Shown: positions 21,698 through 34,700 of the stretch, piece by piece
How positions within the stretch are numbered: position 1 is the stretch's first letter
Layout: the number at the start of each line of letters is the position of its first letter
DNA from: Prostheceraeus crozeri
Lineage: Eukaryota; Platyhelminthes; Polycladida; Euryleptidae
Length of the DNA: 64,000 nucleotides
NCBI GenBank assembly: GCA_907163375.1
Contig: CAJQUW010006794.1
Location: 1-64,000 of the forward strand
Reading direction: 5' to 3'
Position numbers and translations under genes: made by a program
The notes under the pieces: model-generated
What the model was told of the DNA's origin: nothing
What the model saw: only the letters and a program-made list of their open reading frames with translations
Database searches by the model: none

Positions 21698-22409
21698 CAT
21701 TATTTGAGCAGTTTTAAAAAAGTCAAAATTTTGCCAATTTAAATACTACCGGGATGACTCCCCGTTGTAAGTAGTTTAAAACAAGTTGGATATCAAAAGG
21801 AATGAATGTTTGATGATAAGCATCCTAACTGAGCGGAAAACAAGCTGATTATCAAGGGAATTTCATGAACAGCATTAGTATGGAAGTCTTCATGAAAAAA
21901 TCACGATATTATTCGTGCTTTCTTGGCTGAAATTTGAAGTTTTTAATTCACTTTTCACCAGCATGATTTATGATTCACTAAATTCATGTTTCATTTCTTG
22001 AATCTGAATAGTGATGTGGACCCATTTACATCTTTCAAAGTTAATTGAAATCATTGTCTTTGATTATGTAATTTTGCTCTACCAGTGGCAGGTTGCTTAT
22101 AAATGACTCTCTTGAGGTTCATCATGAAAGCAATAGCAAGTCATCGAGTTGCTAATTTAACAAACATGACCTATCCAAGGCTGTCATGATACGGACAATC
22201 TTTAAAATAATATAATTTCCTTCTGCTTTGCGGCATCATGATCAGTCAATTCCGTTGTAATTTCTTCAAAACTGTATAAATTTGCGTATCTCACATTTGG
22301 TGAAAATACCACTTGTCTCCCCCACGAGTTCATTCAATAAAATCGAAAGTGTATACACATTGGGGATTTAATAAATGCGGCGTTACCACTCTACCTAATA
22401 TACTTACTG
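21698..22409 (-). mobile_element. MITE family A, copy 4 (left part, inverted)
   Basis: Reverse-complement match to the left two-thirds of copy 2, closely similar over most of its length. It ends at 22409 with ACCTAATATACTTACTGTATG, the family's left terminus. Its right terminus is missing. Confidence 0.8.
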
Positions 22410-22412
22410 TAT

Positions 22413-22467
22413 GACTGACACCCCAATACTATCCCAGATGTCATTTGTAAATGAGATCACTATTTCA
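22413..22467 (+). pseudogene. LINE fragment, upstream piece (resumes at 44602)
   Basis: A short frame ending MSFVNEITIS reads straight into GVTFTDTLRWRNHINYVAK at 44602 once the Harbinger element is removed, giving the EI-IS-GVTF-D-LRW-HI block found near the end of LINE reverse transcriptases of the CR1/L2/Jockey type. This is the outermost layer of the nest. Confidence 0.65.
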
Positions 22468-22725
22468 GGCCGTATTCACGAAACAAGTTCAGTTTATGTA
22501 GCTTTAGCTATGTAACTGTAGTTGATGTTAAGAGGTTAGCTGCAGCTCATCGAACTTAAACCACAAATCGGTATTCATGAATGAAGCTGTAACTCGGGTT
22601 CGAATAGCTGCAGCTACAGAGCACGCGCGCGAACCAAACACACGATTTTTCCTTTGTCGATCGATGTGATGAACGCTTGCCATCGCAGTTGACAGCATTA
22701 ACATCGATCGAGTTCATTCGACAGG

Positions 22726-25700
22726 ATGGCTGGTATGACTGAAGGTTCAGAGCTCGATCGTTTCTTAACTGAAAAATATGAAGAAAAAGTTGGGATATTG
22801 AAGAATAAAGAAAAAAGTGCAGACATCAATAGGAGGAAAAGAGAAGCATGGCAAGAAATAACTACCGCTGTCAATGCGCTGGACGGCAAAGGAAGCAGAA
22901 GCGTGGAGCAAATCAAGGCCAGATACAAAAACATGTATAATCGTGCGAAATCAAAGCTATCCAAAATGCGTAGGCACGCGTCAGGGACTGGTGGTGGATC
23001 AGCGTCAACGATTAGTCTGACGGCCACAGAGCAGAATATAGCCGACTTGTTTGGAGATAGCCCAACATTCAAGGGAATTCTTGACGCCAGAGAATCATCA
23101 AATAGGACCAAGAGAAGCATTCAAAGGTAAGTCAACTTTTGCCCTATTCTGAGCCTAACAATCACCGATATACACAGTATTTTAAATATTTCAGATATCA
23201 GTCAAGATGTCACCGTTAACAAGAGTAATGGGTAAAAGACCGTTTGAGGACAAGACAAATTCAAAAAAATGGTATTTTTAAAAACGACATAAATTCATGA
23301 TTTTGAACCCTTTTTCAGGTTTTTAAGACCTAAATTCATAAATTTAGACCATTTAAAAAGTACCATTTTTTGAAAAATTGGTATTTTTAAAAACGACATA
23401 AATTTATGAATTTGAACCCTTTTTCAGGTTATGAAGACCTAAATTCATAAATTTGGGTGTTTTTAAAAATACCCAATTTTTCAAATTTTTCAAAATCTCA
23501 AATTTGTGATTATGACATTTTTCATTGTCAAATCATGACCGTTCAAGGACACCGAAAATCATAAAAGTTAAGAATCTCAAAATTTGAGAATTACAATTTT
23601 CACCCCCTTAAAATCATGACCGTTCCAAGCCACAACATAAAAAAAATTGGTATTTTTAAAAACATCTTTTAAATACATGTTTCAGGTTTTTAAAATATGA
23701 GATAACTAAAATTATGTGTCTAATAATATTTCTTTAAGAATGTAACACAATCTCTTAGAATGCCCGTTATTGTTACTGCTTTGCACTCTGATGAACCTCC
23801 CAATTGCAGGGAACAGCTGCTCCCGCATACATGATATAATTGCAGCTGCTTATCGCATTCCTGAACCATTGAATTACAGAGCAAGCAGCTGTTACCCGTA
23901 TTAAAGATTAAAATGACGTGGAATATATTGCAGCATGTAGGAAGTAAGACTTCATTTACAATTCCATTAATCATAACTAGTGACTGTTTTCTTTCTTCAT
24001 TGCAAAATTCCAAAACGTACTGCCGCGGAAGCTTTTTCGTTTAACATGCCGATTTTACTAAACTTAATTAAAGAAGAACACAAGGAAACTGCGAATAAAT
24101 ACTTTGAAGAGTGCAATTTAGAAATTCAATCGAGAAAGAAGAACAAATTGGACTCTCAAAAACAAGTGGAGGATATTACATTAAAAATAGAACAGTATCT
24201 GACCACTACTACAATTCCTCAGTTCAATGTTACAAAAGAACATTTCATTACCATCGAGGATAGTGCTACTATGATTTCAAAACTGATTGCAAGTGATAAA
24301 GTACACCATGGGTCGTTGCTGAGAAGTGCTGCTTATCAAGGTTATGGATTTAAAAGAATTTTGGAATTGAGTGACAATAAAAAAAACAGATTTGTGGCAA
24401 ACTTGGAACTATTTAGAATTTCCTATAACGTAAGTTATTGTTATTTCTTGTTGAACTTATCAGATCTAATTCTACCACACGTATTATTTTTAAATTCATC
24501 AATGCCCATTAGTTTTGTTAGAAAACATTTTAAAGAAATCAAAATTTATATAGAAAAATTGAATCAACCGACAACTATAGAAGAAATGAGGTTTGGTTCC
24601 CAAGATGAATGAACATTAACTGTGTTGTTTCACTTTTAAGATATGTGCAATGTACATACATATTTGATGCATACATATTTATGAAGACTTCTTTATAAGT
24701 AGTAACGCATTTTGGATTATTTTGAAATGTAATTAAATTTTCTTTTGTTCTCCAGTCTACTACCATGAGACTGCTATTGTATAGATCTATATTTCAGTAT
24801 GTAACATAATCTTTGATATTTAAGAATGATTCATGGAACTTAGTAGTAACGCATTTTGGATTATTTTGAAATGTAATTAAATTTTCTTTTGTTCTCCAGT
24901 CTACTACCATGAGACTGCTATTGTATAGATCTATATTTCAGTATGTAACATAATCTTTGATATTTAAGAATGATTCATGGAACTTAGTAGTAACGCATTT
25001 TGGATTATTTTGAAATGTAATTGAATTTTCTTTTGTTCTCCAGTCTACTGATAGTAGACTGACATTGTACAATTGTGTGATAAGATTGAGTGTTGTATTA
25101 TTATATTTGATGCAAAATACACTGCCGTTGTTTTCATTTTTCTGTACAAGAAGTAGACATTATTGCAGTTATTGGAATTTATTTCATTTAAAATGAATGA
25201 TGAAAATCCGACAGTTATACTGAGTAATATAGGTGATGTATTACCTCAGGTTAATAACATGACTGAGATTTTAAAATTATACGGGAAGCAAACAACTACG
25301 AATTTCGATTTAAATGAGATCGCTAATCAATTGGGAATAAAGAATTTTCACCAATTGATGAGAAATGAATTGCAGTTGATTAAAGATGTACGAAACACTA
25401 ACTCTACTAATAAACTGATTCCTTACAAATGTACCTTTTTAATTTAGATGAAATTAAATCATACAGCTTCAATCGAATAAGTAATAAGGAAAGTCATCAT
25501 TATGCGACAATTTCAAACTCAATCCCTCCCCCCTTCTGACTTCTAGGGGTCCCTTAAGAAATTTTTTTATTATAAAATGAGTAACATTAGAGACTTCCTA
25601 AAAATATACGGCAAACAAACAACTACGAATTTCGATTGAAATAGAATTTCAGAAGATTGTATTCAAAATATTTATTCAAAATATTTCTTTAAAAATGGAT

Positions 25701-28700
25701 GAAACAAAAATGGAAGAAACCTCAACGGGGAAGAAAATGGAAGAAACCGCAAGAATATATCCTTCGTTATCATATGAACGTAGTTCTACTTTAATGGACA
25801 TTGAAAAAATGAACAAAGAAAAACACAAAGATAGAGTACGTTATATGAAAGATAAATAATCTCAATTATTATTAAGATTAGAGCATTATAAAAAAATTAA
25901 GAAAGAGATGGACTAAAGTTAAGAATGTAACACAAGGAATTGGCATATTCTTAACAATAAGTTTAGGTGATTTAACAATTGTTATATCTTCAAGTGTTTA
26001 GTAATTCCCGTAGTTGCTACAGCTTTAACAGGTACGGGTGTTTTTGCAACTTCACTTGTTACAATGTTAGATAAATCTTTAATAACTAATAAACGAAAAT
26101 CATTAAAAACTAAGAATTTACATATTAAAGAAGTCTATGACAAATTGCATTACTACTTTCAAAGAGTATGTGATGATAATGTTATTACGTTAGATGAGAT
26201 TGAAAAATTTGATCAAATAGCTAATGAAGTAAATCAAATATCATTTCAATTACAGTCAGAAAAAGTTGATGATAAGAATAAACAGGATGGTAAAATTTCT
26301 AGTGATGGTAAAATTTCTAATGAAGAAAATGATAAAATTTTTTAGAAGAGCTAAAAACTTTAAGCGAAAATTTAAACAAAACTTTATTAAACAAAACTTA
26401 AAACGAGAACAAAGACAACAAAGCAATAAAAAAATAATTTGTTCAGTCAAATGTTTTTGCTGTATTCCAATGTTACCATAAAATTCAAATATTATATTTT
26501 AATAATGGATAAAATTAGAGCTGGCAATTTTAAAAGAATAAAACAATTAGAAGAGTTAATAAAACAAAGAAATATTATGAAAGAAAATCATCTTCAACAT
26601 AGAATGATAAAAGCTGGTATTCAATCTGATATGTTTGAAAAAATACAGCAAACCGAGCAAGTAAAAACTGATTTTGAAAAAACTATGAAACCATTTAAAA
26701 CTCTTGAAAAAGAACTTACAAATAATGATAAACAAATTGATATAACAGATCCAGAGCACAAAACTATATTAGATGACTATGGATTACTAGAATCAAACAT
26801 TAATAAGAAATTACCAAAATCTATGCAATTTGAACATTCTATTTCACTTATAGATGGAAAAACAATACCTAGATTTTATCTCGGACAAAAAGAAATATTT
26901 CCACAACCTTTTCGAGGTTTAATTTTTTCACCAGATAAATCTCCTTTTAGTTTAGATAAAAATTTTGTTCATCTTTTAAGAGGAGCAGATTTAAAAAATT
27001 ATGCTGTAGAAGATCTCATAAAATATAAAGCTATGTTAGATAGAGTTGGTGCAGCAAAATCTCTTAGACGTTATAAACAATTAGAAAATTTATTATCAAC
27101 GAGAGTTAAAGTAGGAAAAGGTTTTAAAACAGAAACAACTGTATTCTTACCAGATGATCCACAAGAATTACTAAATAGATTAAATATTTTAATATCTACA
27201 ATAAAAGAAGGACATAATTCTAGTTTCAATGAAATTCATGCTATATTGAAAAGACTGTTAGAAAACAAGATTCTAAATGATGAGGATTATAAAAGTATAA
27301 CGGGACATCGTAAATGTCTTCCAGGGCTTCGCCCGTAGCTGAAATATGTTGTTGTTTTTAATTTTTTTATAAAAGATATTTATTTAAAATTTTAACTAAA
27401 AAAATGTCTTCGAGAGAATTATCATCAGTAGATTTTGACAAAATTAATAATCATTTAGAAAATTTAACAGAGATTTTGTGTTCATCAAAATTTAGTACGA
27501 CGTTAAAAATTATAACAACTACTTCATCACACACTTGTAATTTAGAACCCATTCTACATTTGGAACAAAATAAAAATTATCAAATTGCATTGACTAGTTT
27601 CTCCACATTTAACACTATTCAAAACGTTATCAAAGATGTGAATGACCAATTTAGATATTCTACTGATAAAGGTAAAACATGGAAAATACTAACTTTTCTT
27701 CCTGGTTCTTACGAAGTTGAATCAATATCAACTGAAATTAAGAGACATTTAGGTATAGCATTTAAAGATAAGAAACAATTACATTTTGCAGTTGAACCGG
27801 CAGTTAATAAATTTTCTCTTACTTTAGACGAAAATCATCAAGTTGATTTTAATCATGATAGATCATTGTCAAAGCTTTTAGGATTTAATAAACAAACTTA
27901 TAGTCAAGGTTATCATTTAAGTGAGAAGATTCCAAAAATAACCGAAATAAATTCAATTGTTGTACATTGTGACATTATTGAAGGAGGATATATAAATGGT
28001 AAATTGTCAAATTTGATATTCAGTTTTCCAGCTTTTACTGTACCCATTGGTTATAGACTAAATGTAATTCCACGAACATTAATATATTTCCCTATTACAA
28101 GAAAAACTATTAACAGTATTAACATTAGAATCACTGATGAGAAAGGACAAGAAATAGATTTTGGAGGTGAAGAGATTATGATAGATCTTTTGGTTCGGGA
28201 GGTATAAACTCCCACGCGAAGCTAGAGAAGTTTAATTTTCTTCTTATTCTTCTTCTTCTTCTTCTTCTTTAAAAACAAAAAAAATAAAAATAAAATAAAA
28301 ATTAAATTTTTTATCAAAAATGAGTGAACTACCCCCATTAAATTAAAAAAAGATCAAATTTAATCCTCATCCAAATTTATCTAATAAAGTTTTATCAGTT
28401 ATTCGTGGAAGATCAGGTTGTGGAAAAACGTATCGATTATTTAAAATTTTAACGACTCCAAATTTTTTGGATTATAACAATCTTATAATTTATACAACAA
28501 CAGCAGAACAACCCGTCTATCAATTTATAAAATATGGATTTGAAAATAATCTTAAAAAACAGCAATTGCTTCATTATTCAAAGAATATGAAAAATCTGAA
28601 GATGAAGAAGAAATAAGTTCGTGGTGTGAAGAAGCAGCAAAAAATAATCAGTTAGTAGAATCTAATAAAAATAAACACATAAAGATACAATTAATAGATG

Positions 28701-31700
28701 ATAGTGGTAATATGCAAGATCCTAGTAAACTAGATAAAACAATGAAACATTGTGTAATTTTTGATGATTGTGTTAATGATAAAATCAGTCAGTTCAGAGA
28801 AATTATTTCACAAGAGGTAGACATAATAACTGTAGTGTTTTTTATTTAACACAAAGTATGTATTCATTAGATGGAAGTGTTATTAGAAAGAATGCAAATA
28901 TATTTATACTATTTGAAATAAATGCAAGAAACTTAAGTGATTTGTTAAGAGATTTATGCGTAAGAAATAAAGATGAATTTAAACAATCGTGTAATAATGC
29001 TTCGTCAAAAGATTACGGCTTCATTACAATTAATATTGATAAAAAAATTCATGATAGAGTTATAGAAGATTTGTTTACCGAGTGATAAAAAATATACAAA
29101 TATAGTGTTATAATATTTTATTTTTTTATTTTATATATATATATATCAAATTTGTCTATCTTAGAAATTAGAAAATTAAAAAGGTTCAGTAGTTATTCCA
29201 TCAGGCAAAATCTTTCTTTTATCATCAATTGGATCTAATGCTAATTTATGTTCCTCTTTTAAATACATTTTATGTTTCTTTGAATTAAGTCTATAATTAC
29301 ATGCTGTTTTTATTTCATTATTAAATAATGCATTCTTATAATCTTGAAATGTTATTTGGTTAGCCACTGATGCCTTTGAAATTCCTTTTAATGTTTTATG
29401 TGTTTTAATATTATTAGTTGTATTATAACAATAACATTTAGATTTTAAAAATATAGCTTCTGTTATGAAATCTTCATTTCCTTCTAGTTCATCTTTTACT
29501 TTACATAAATCAGAAGGATGAATGATATCTTTTATTTTATTAATTTCTTCATCAAGTGAAGAATTATACGGTACTGTTAATTCTAAGAAAACAGAATCGG
29601 TATCTGTAAAGTGTAATTTATAGTTTTTGCCATAATTATTAATATAATTTAGCTAATTCTAATATAGTGAATCCAATAAAATTAAACTTATCATGTTTTA
29701 CGCTAATTCGACGTAAATGTACAGCACATAGATTATCACTAAATCTAGTAGTTCTTTTATATGTAGGTTTCCTTGTTAAATTTTGAAACCTATCTCTATC
29801 ATAAACTATTTCAATATTTTGTCTATTACGCACATTTTCTAAAGTCTTACCATAAAATGCATTATTCATTAATTTGAAGAACACGTTTCCAAAATCATCT
29901 TTATTTCTTTTAGCTATTTTACGTTTTTCAATATTGAACTCTATATAATTTTTTAACCACCTAAATTTTCTATACTCTAGTTTTCGATGTATTTTAGTGA
30001 GAATCATTCCATGTTCTAAATACCAATCTAGCATTCTTCCTTCAACAACATACTTTCCTTTATTACCTTGTGTTAACATAAGTTTTTTTGTTGGTCTGTA
30101 TTTCTTAGGAATTATAGACTTTTGATAATCTGAAAAATCTTCTATATTGGGAATTTTGTTTTCGGGACAGAAAGGATAATATTTTGTTGCGCCTTTTATA
30201 TAATCAGGGTATGTTAAATCAACTTCATATATATAACCAAAATTATAATTTCCATCATGTGTTTTTTGATAATCAAGAACGGGCGAAGCCCTAGTAGACA
30301 TCTCTGATGTCGTACGAATATTACACCATGTCATTTCACCTGTTGGTAATTCTTGTATCATACAAGAAGAATATAAGCTATTAAAATCATAACATAACAA
30401 ATAGTTTTCTCTCATGATTTCATTAACTGCTGCTTGACTATCTTCATTTGATATATGTCCTTCTATATTTTGATAAAACAATTTTATAAACTGATCGCTT
30501 TCTTCTGGAGATAAAGGTTTCATTATTCCATAATCATCAGGATTTACTTTTTTATTATAACACTTAACATATCTATTACCTAAAACTGATGAAACTCCAC
30601 CTCTAATACCAGATTCAAAAAATAATAATTTATCATATGTATTTTCTTTATAATGTTTAAGTTTAACACCAGTACGTTTTAATCCTTCTAACCATGTTAA
30701 ACCTGGTGTAGAATAACAATAACATGGATCTATTCCGTAATATTCTAAACACATGTCACAAAAGTTTTCAAAAAGATCAGTAAGGATTAATACATCTATC
30801 TGAAGATATTTCATTGTATAATCATACATTGTTTTACAATTTAACTCTCTCCAATTTTTTTCACCTTCTGCATAGCCTTCTTCAGATAATTGTGATTGTT
30901 TTAATGTTGATTTAAATTTATTTATTGGAGAAAGTTGTTTTTCTTCCATAATTTTATTCACAGAATTAAAATCTCCAGTTATATATTCATACGGAAATAT
31001 GCCTTTTAAAGGTTTTAAATTATATTTATTTAATATTTCACATTGTTCAGGTTTCACAGTTTTTCCCATAACATCTAATGAATAAGGAGTAAAAAATCTA
31101 AATGCATCTAAAATTCTAATACAACCTAATTGCATTGAAAAATATTCTTCTTCTTGTTTACATAGTACATTTATTTGTTGTTGTTGTAATTTTTCAGATG
31201 AAAATAAATCTTTCATTATTAAATGGAAATCATATTTAGAACCATTATAGAAATATAGAGGAACAAAGTTATATTTAAATTTATTAGCATTAAGATCACA
31301 AGAATTATGTGCTGCACCTCTATATAATCCATTTAGATGATCATGATCTTTTACTTTGTCGGCAGAGCCGCCGCTTCGCTTATCAAGATATCTACCTCTG
31401 CCAGTTTTATAATTATTTGTAAATTCTTTTCCACAGTAAAAACATTTTATTTCATCATTAAAATGATATTTTTCTTCATCCGTTAATGGAAGCATTGGTA
31501 TATTTGTTTCAAGCAATTGTGAAAAGCGACCTTGTAATTCCTCTACTTTCTTTGTAAACATTTCTGAACTATCTTCACCATAGTATTGAAAATATTCTGA
31601 TTTAAATAAATTAGGATAATTTGAGTGAATGTACATTCCCCAACATAATGGTTTTTGTTCAAATAAATATTTTTCTTTACTTTGTTCAGGTGCACTTTTT

Positions 31701-34700
31701 TCAGGTGCACTTTTTTCATATTTACAAACCTAAGGTTCTAGGGCTTCGTCCGTACCATTATCAGAATCGGGCGAAGCCCTAGAACCTTCGGTTTGATTTT
31801 GTGTTATGTTAACATTATATGCTTCGAAATCACAATATATTGTGAAGGGTACTTTATTTTTGAAATACCATTTATTGTATTCTAAATAATCATCTTTAGG
31901 AAAAGTATTTTCAACTGCTTCGTTTTGTTGACAATTCTCCAAATGTCTATTCATTTCTTCTTTAGTTCTAAAGCTCGTCATACATTGGAGACAGGGAAAA
32001 TTAGCATTATCTGAAGTTTTTGTAAATATAGAAACATCTTTACACAATATAAAATGACCCTGATAATATAATATATTCGCTTGTGCTGGTTGTTTTGTTT
32101 GTTCTAGTTTTTCAAATTTATCTTGATATATTTCATGTGTTAATTCGATATATCTTTGTAAATCTTTTTCAGACTGTTGATAATTTTGATTTAATATTTG
32201 TAGCTGATAAATATATTCTTTATCATATTGTTCTTTATATTGTTGTTGACATTTTTTTAAACATTCATTTAATTCTTTATTGTCTTCATTATTTAATTCT
32301 TTATTTTCTTCATTTAATTTTTGTATCGTTTCTATCTTGTTTTGATATTTATGGTGATATTCTTGAAGTAACATTTTTGTTTGTTGTTGATAATCTGTTT
32401 TACATTTTTGTAAACTTTCATTTAAATTTTGTAATTTTTGTTGATATTCTGAAGATAAAGATGAATAATTGTAATCATAATCATAATTATAATTACGTCC
32501 TTTGTGGTTGTTATGATTAATCATTATTGGTGATAGTGTTTTAACAATTTCAAATTTTTCAGTACATACAGGGTGGGCCAAAAGTCTTTGTCGGTAAATG
32601 TTTCATTGCATTTATCAATTTATAAGTAAATATAAATGAACAGTATGCATATAAATACACTCGTATATATACTTGAACATTCAAGAATAAACGAATAAAA
32701 AAGTTAACTTCATAATCAATCTCATTTTTCGAAGAAGTGGCCCTGCTGATCATGACACAACTGCAAACGCGTGTTGAAGTTTTTCATACTGTCACGATAA
32801 ATTTTCATTGGGATTGCATTGATTTCCGTAGCAATTCGCTCTCGGAGCTCGTCAAGATTGGGAAATATCTCTCCATTTACATACACTCTCGAGCGTAAGT
32901 AGGCCCAGAACCAATAATCGCACGGTGTGAGGTCCGGCGATCTGGGAGGCCACTAAATTGGGCCTCTCCTTCCAATTCATTTCCCATTCAACTGTTGGTC
33001 CAGTATGTTCCTTGCATCGCGACTGTAGTGGGCAGAGTCTCCATCTTGTTGGAAGTACTTTTCACGGTGCCTTTCGCAATATGGAACCACGATATCATTC
33101 AGAATGGTACAATATCTGTCCGCATTCATTGTTGCAGCACTGATGTCATGGCCAATCATTCCTGAATATCCAATCCACGCCCAAACTGTTAGCGACTGGG
33201 TTCGTCCAGGGTTGCAGAATCGTTCGTGAGGATTTTCTTGTCCCCAATAATGCACATTGTGCTTGTTGACATGTCCTGCAAGGTGGAAGACACACTCATC
33301 GGAAAAAGTAAGCTTCCGATGTAGTGCGGGGTCTTCACGATACTTTGCAAGCATAGTTTGACAAAACTCCAGCCGCCTGTCATCATCACCATCGGTTAAA
33401 ACTTGCGAATACAATGGTTTGAATGGGTGGTAACCTTCACTTTTCAAAATACGTCTCACCGATGTTCTTGATATATCCAATTCTTCAGACATCCGCCTTG
33501 TCGATGTAGTGGGCTCATCATCAATTGCTTGAGCAACCATTTCCTTATGATCATCTCCAGTAGCTGTCACCGGTCGTCCGGACCTGGGTCTGTCCGTAAC
33601 AATGCTCCCAGTTTCCAACATTTTCTTTTTCCAGTACGATACGGTCGTTCGTGATGGAGCCTCCTTATTGTATTTCTGCGTAAATAATCTTCGGCTTTCT
33701 TCACAGTTATCGTAAACTATGGCCCATGATGTTAGCATAACTTTTTCCTCTATCGTGATCTCCATTCTTGATGACCGAAAGAAGTGAAAACAGAAGCAAA
33801 CACATGCACGCTGCTTGCTGCTTGCGCACGCGTCACGTGATATGACAACATGCGCGCTGCATGGTGATACAACTCCACCGTTCGTCACATGCAAGCGTGG
33901 CGAACGAAATTGCAATAAATTGATAAATACAATGAAACATTTACCGACAAAGACTTTTGGCCCACCCGGTATTATTTTTCCTTGGTAAAAATATTATGAT
34001 GCATGTAATTTCCTCTTTTATTGTATACTATTTCTGATTGACATAAATTTTTATTATTCAAATAAAATTTTTTTGAATCTGAGTAAAGTGGAGTAATATT
34101 ACCAATAGAAACATAATTCACATTTAATTCAAAAACATTTACTTCTATTAAATTTTTATTGTTTTTATGAAACTTTATTAACCTATTATAATCATATGGA
34201 AATTCATCTAAACCATCAGAAAGATCAAACTCATTTATGTATTCTTCTTTATTGTAATGACTTAGTCTTTCTTTGTGATATTCTGCAGGATGTAAATGTG
34301 CTATAATACTCCACAGAAAACAATAATCATCTTCATTTTTTATGTTGATTATTTGTGGTGAACGAAAAGGTAAACGAACATAACTACCACCAGTATTATT
34401 TTTATATTTATCAATTACTATTTTCTTAGATAGTATTTTAACAAATCTCCAACCAGATTCACGTAACTGGGCTTCAATTATGCAATTTTCTAATTTATTT
34501 ATCATCGATTCAAATATAAGTTGTATATCATTTACATTATGAATTTATTGCGAATTTGTAAAATGTCTTTGTATTATTTCTTCAGGAATTCCATTAGGTC
34601 CATTTTTTTGTATAAAGTACTTCTACATTCATATAACATTTGAAAGATTTCTTAAATATTTTGAAAAAGTTTGTTAATACATTATAAAAAGTTTCATCGG

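Noticed and set aside
32083-32520. 145-codon plus-strand frame within the polymerase region
   Set aside because: Antisense of the glutamine-rich coiled coil of PolB; hydrophobic composition follows from the complement.
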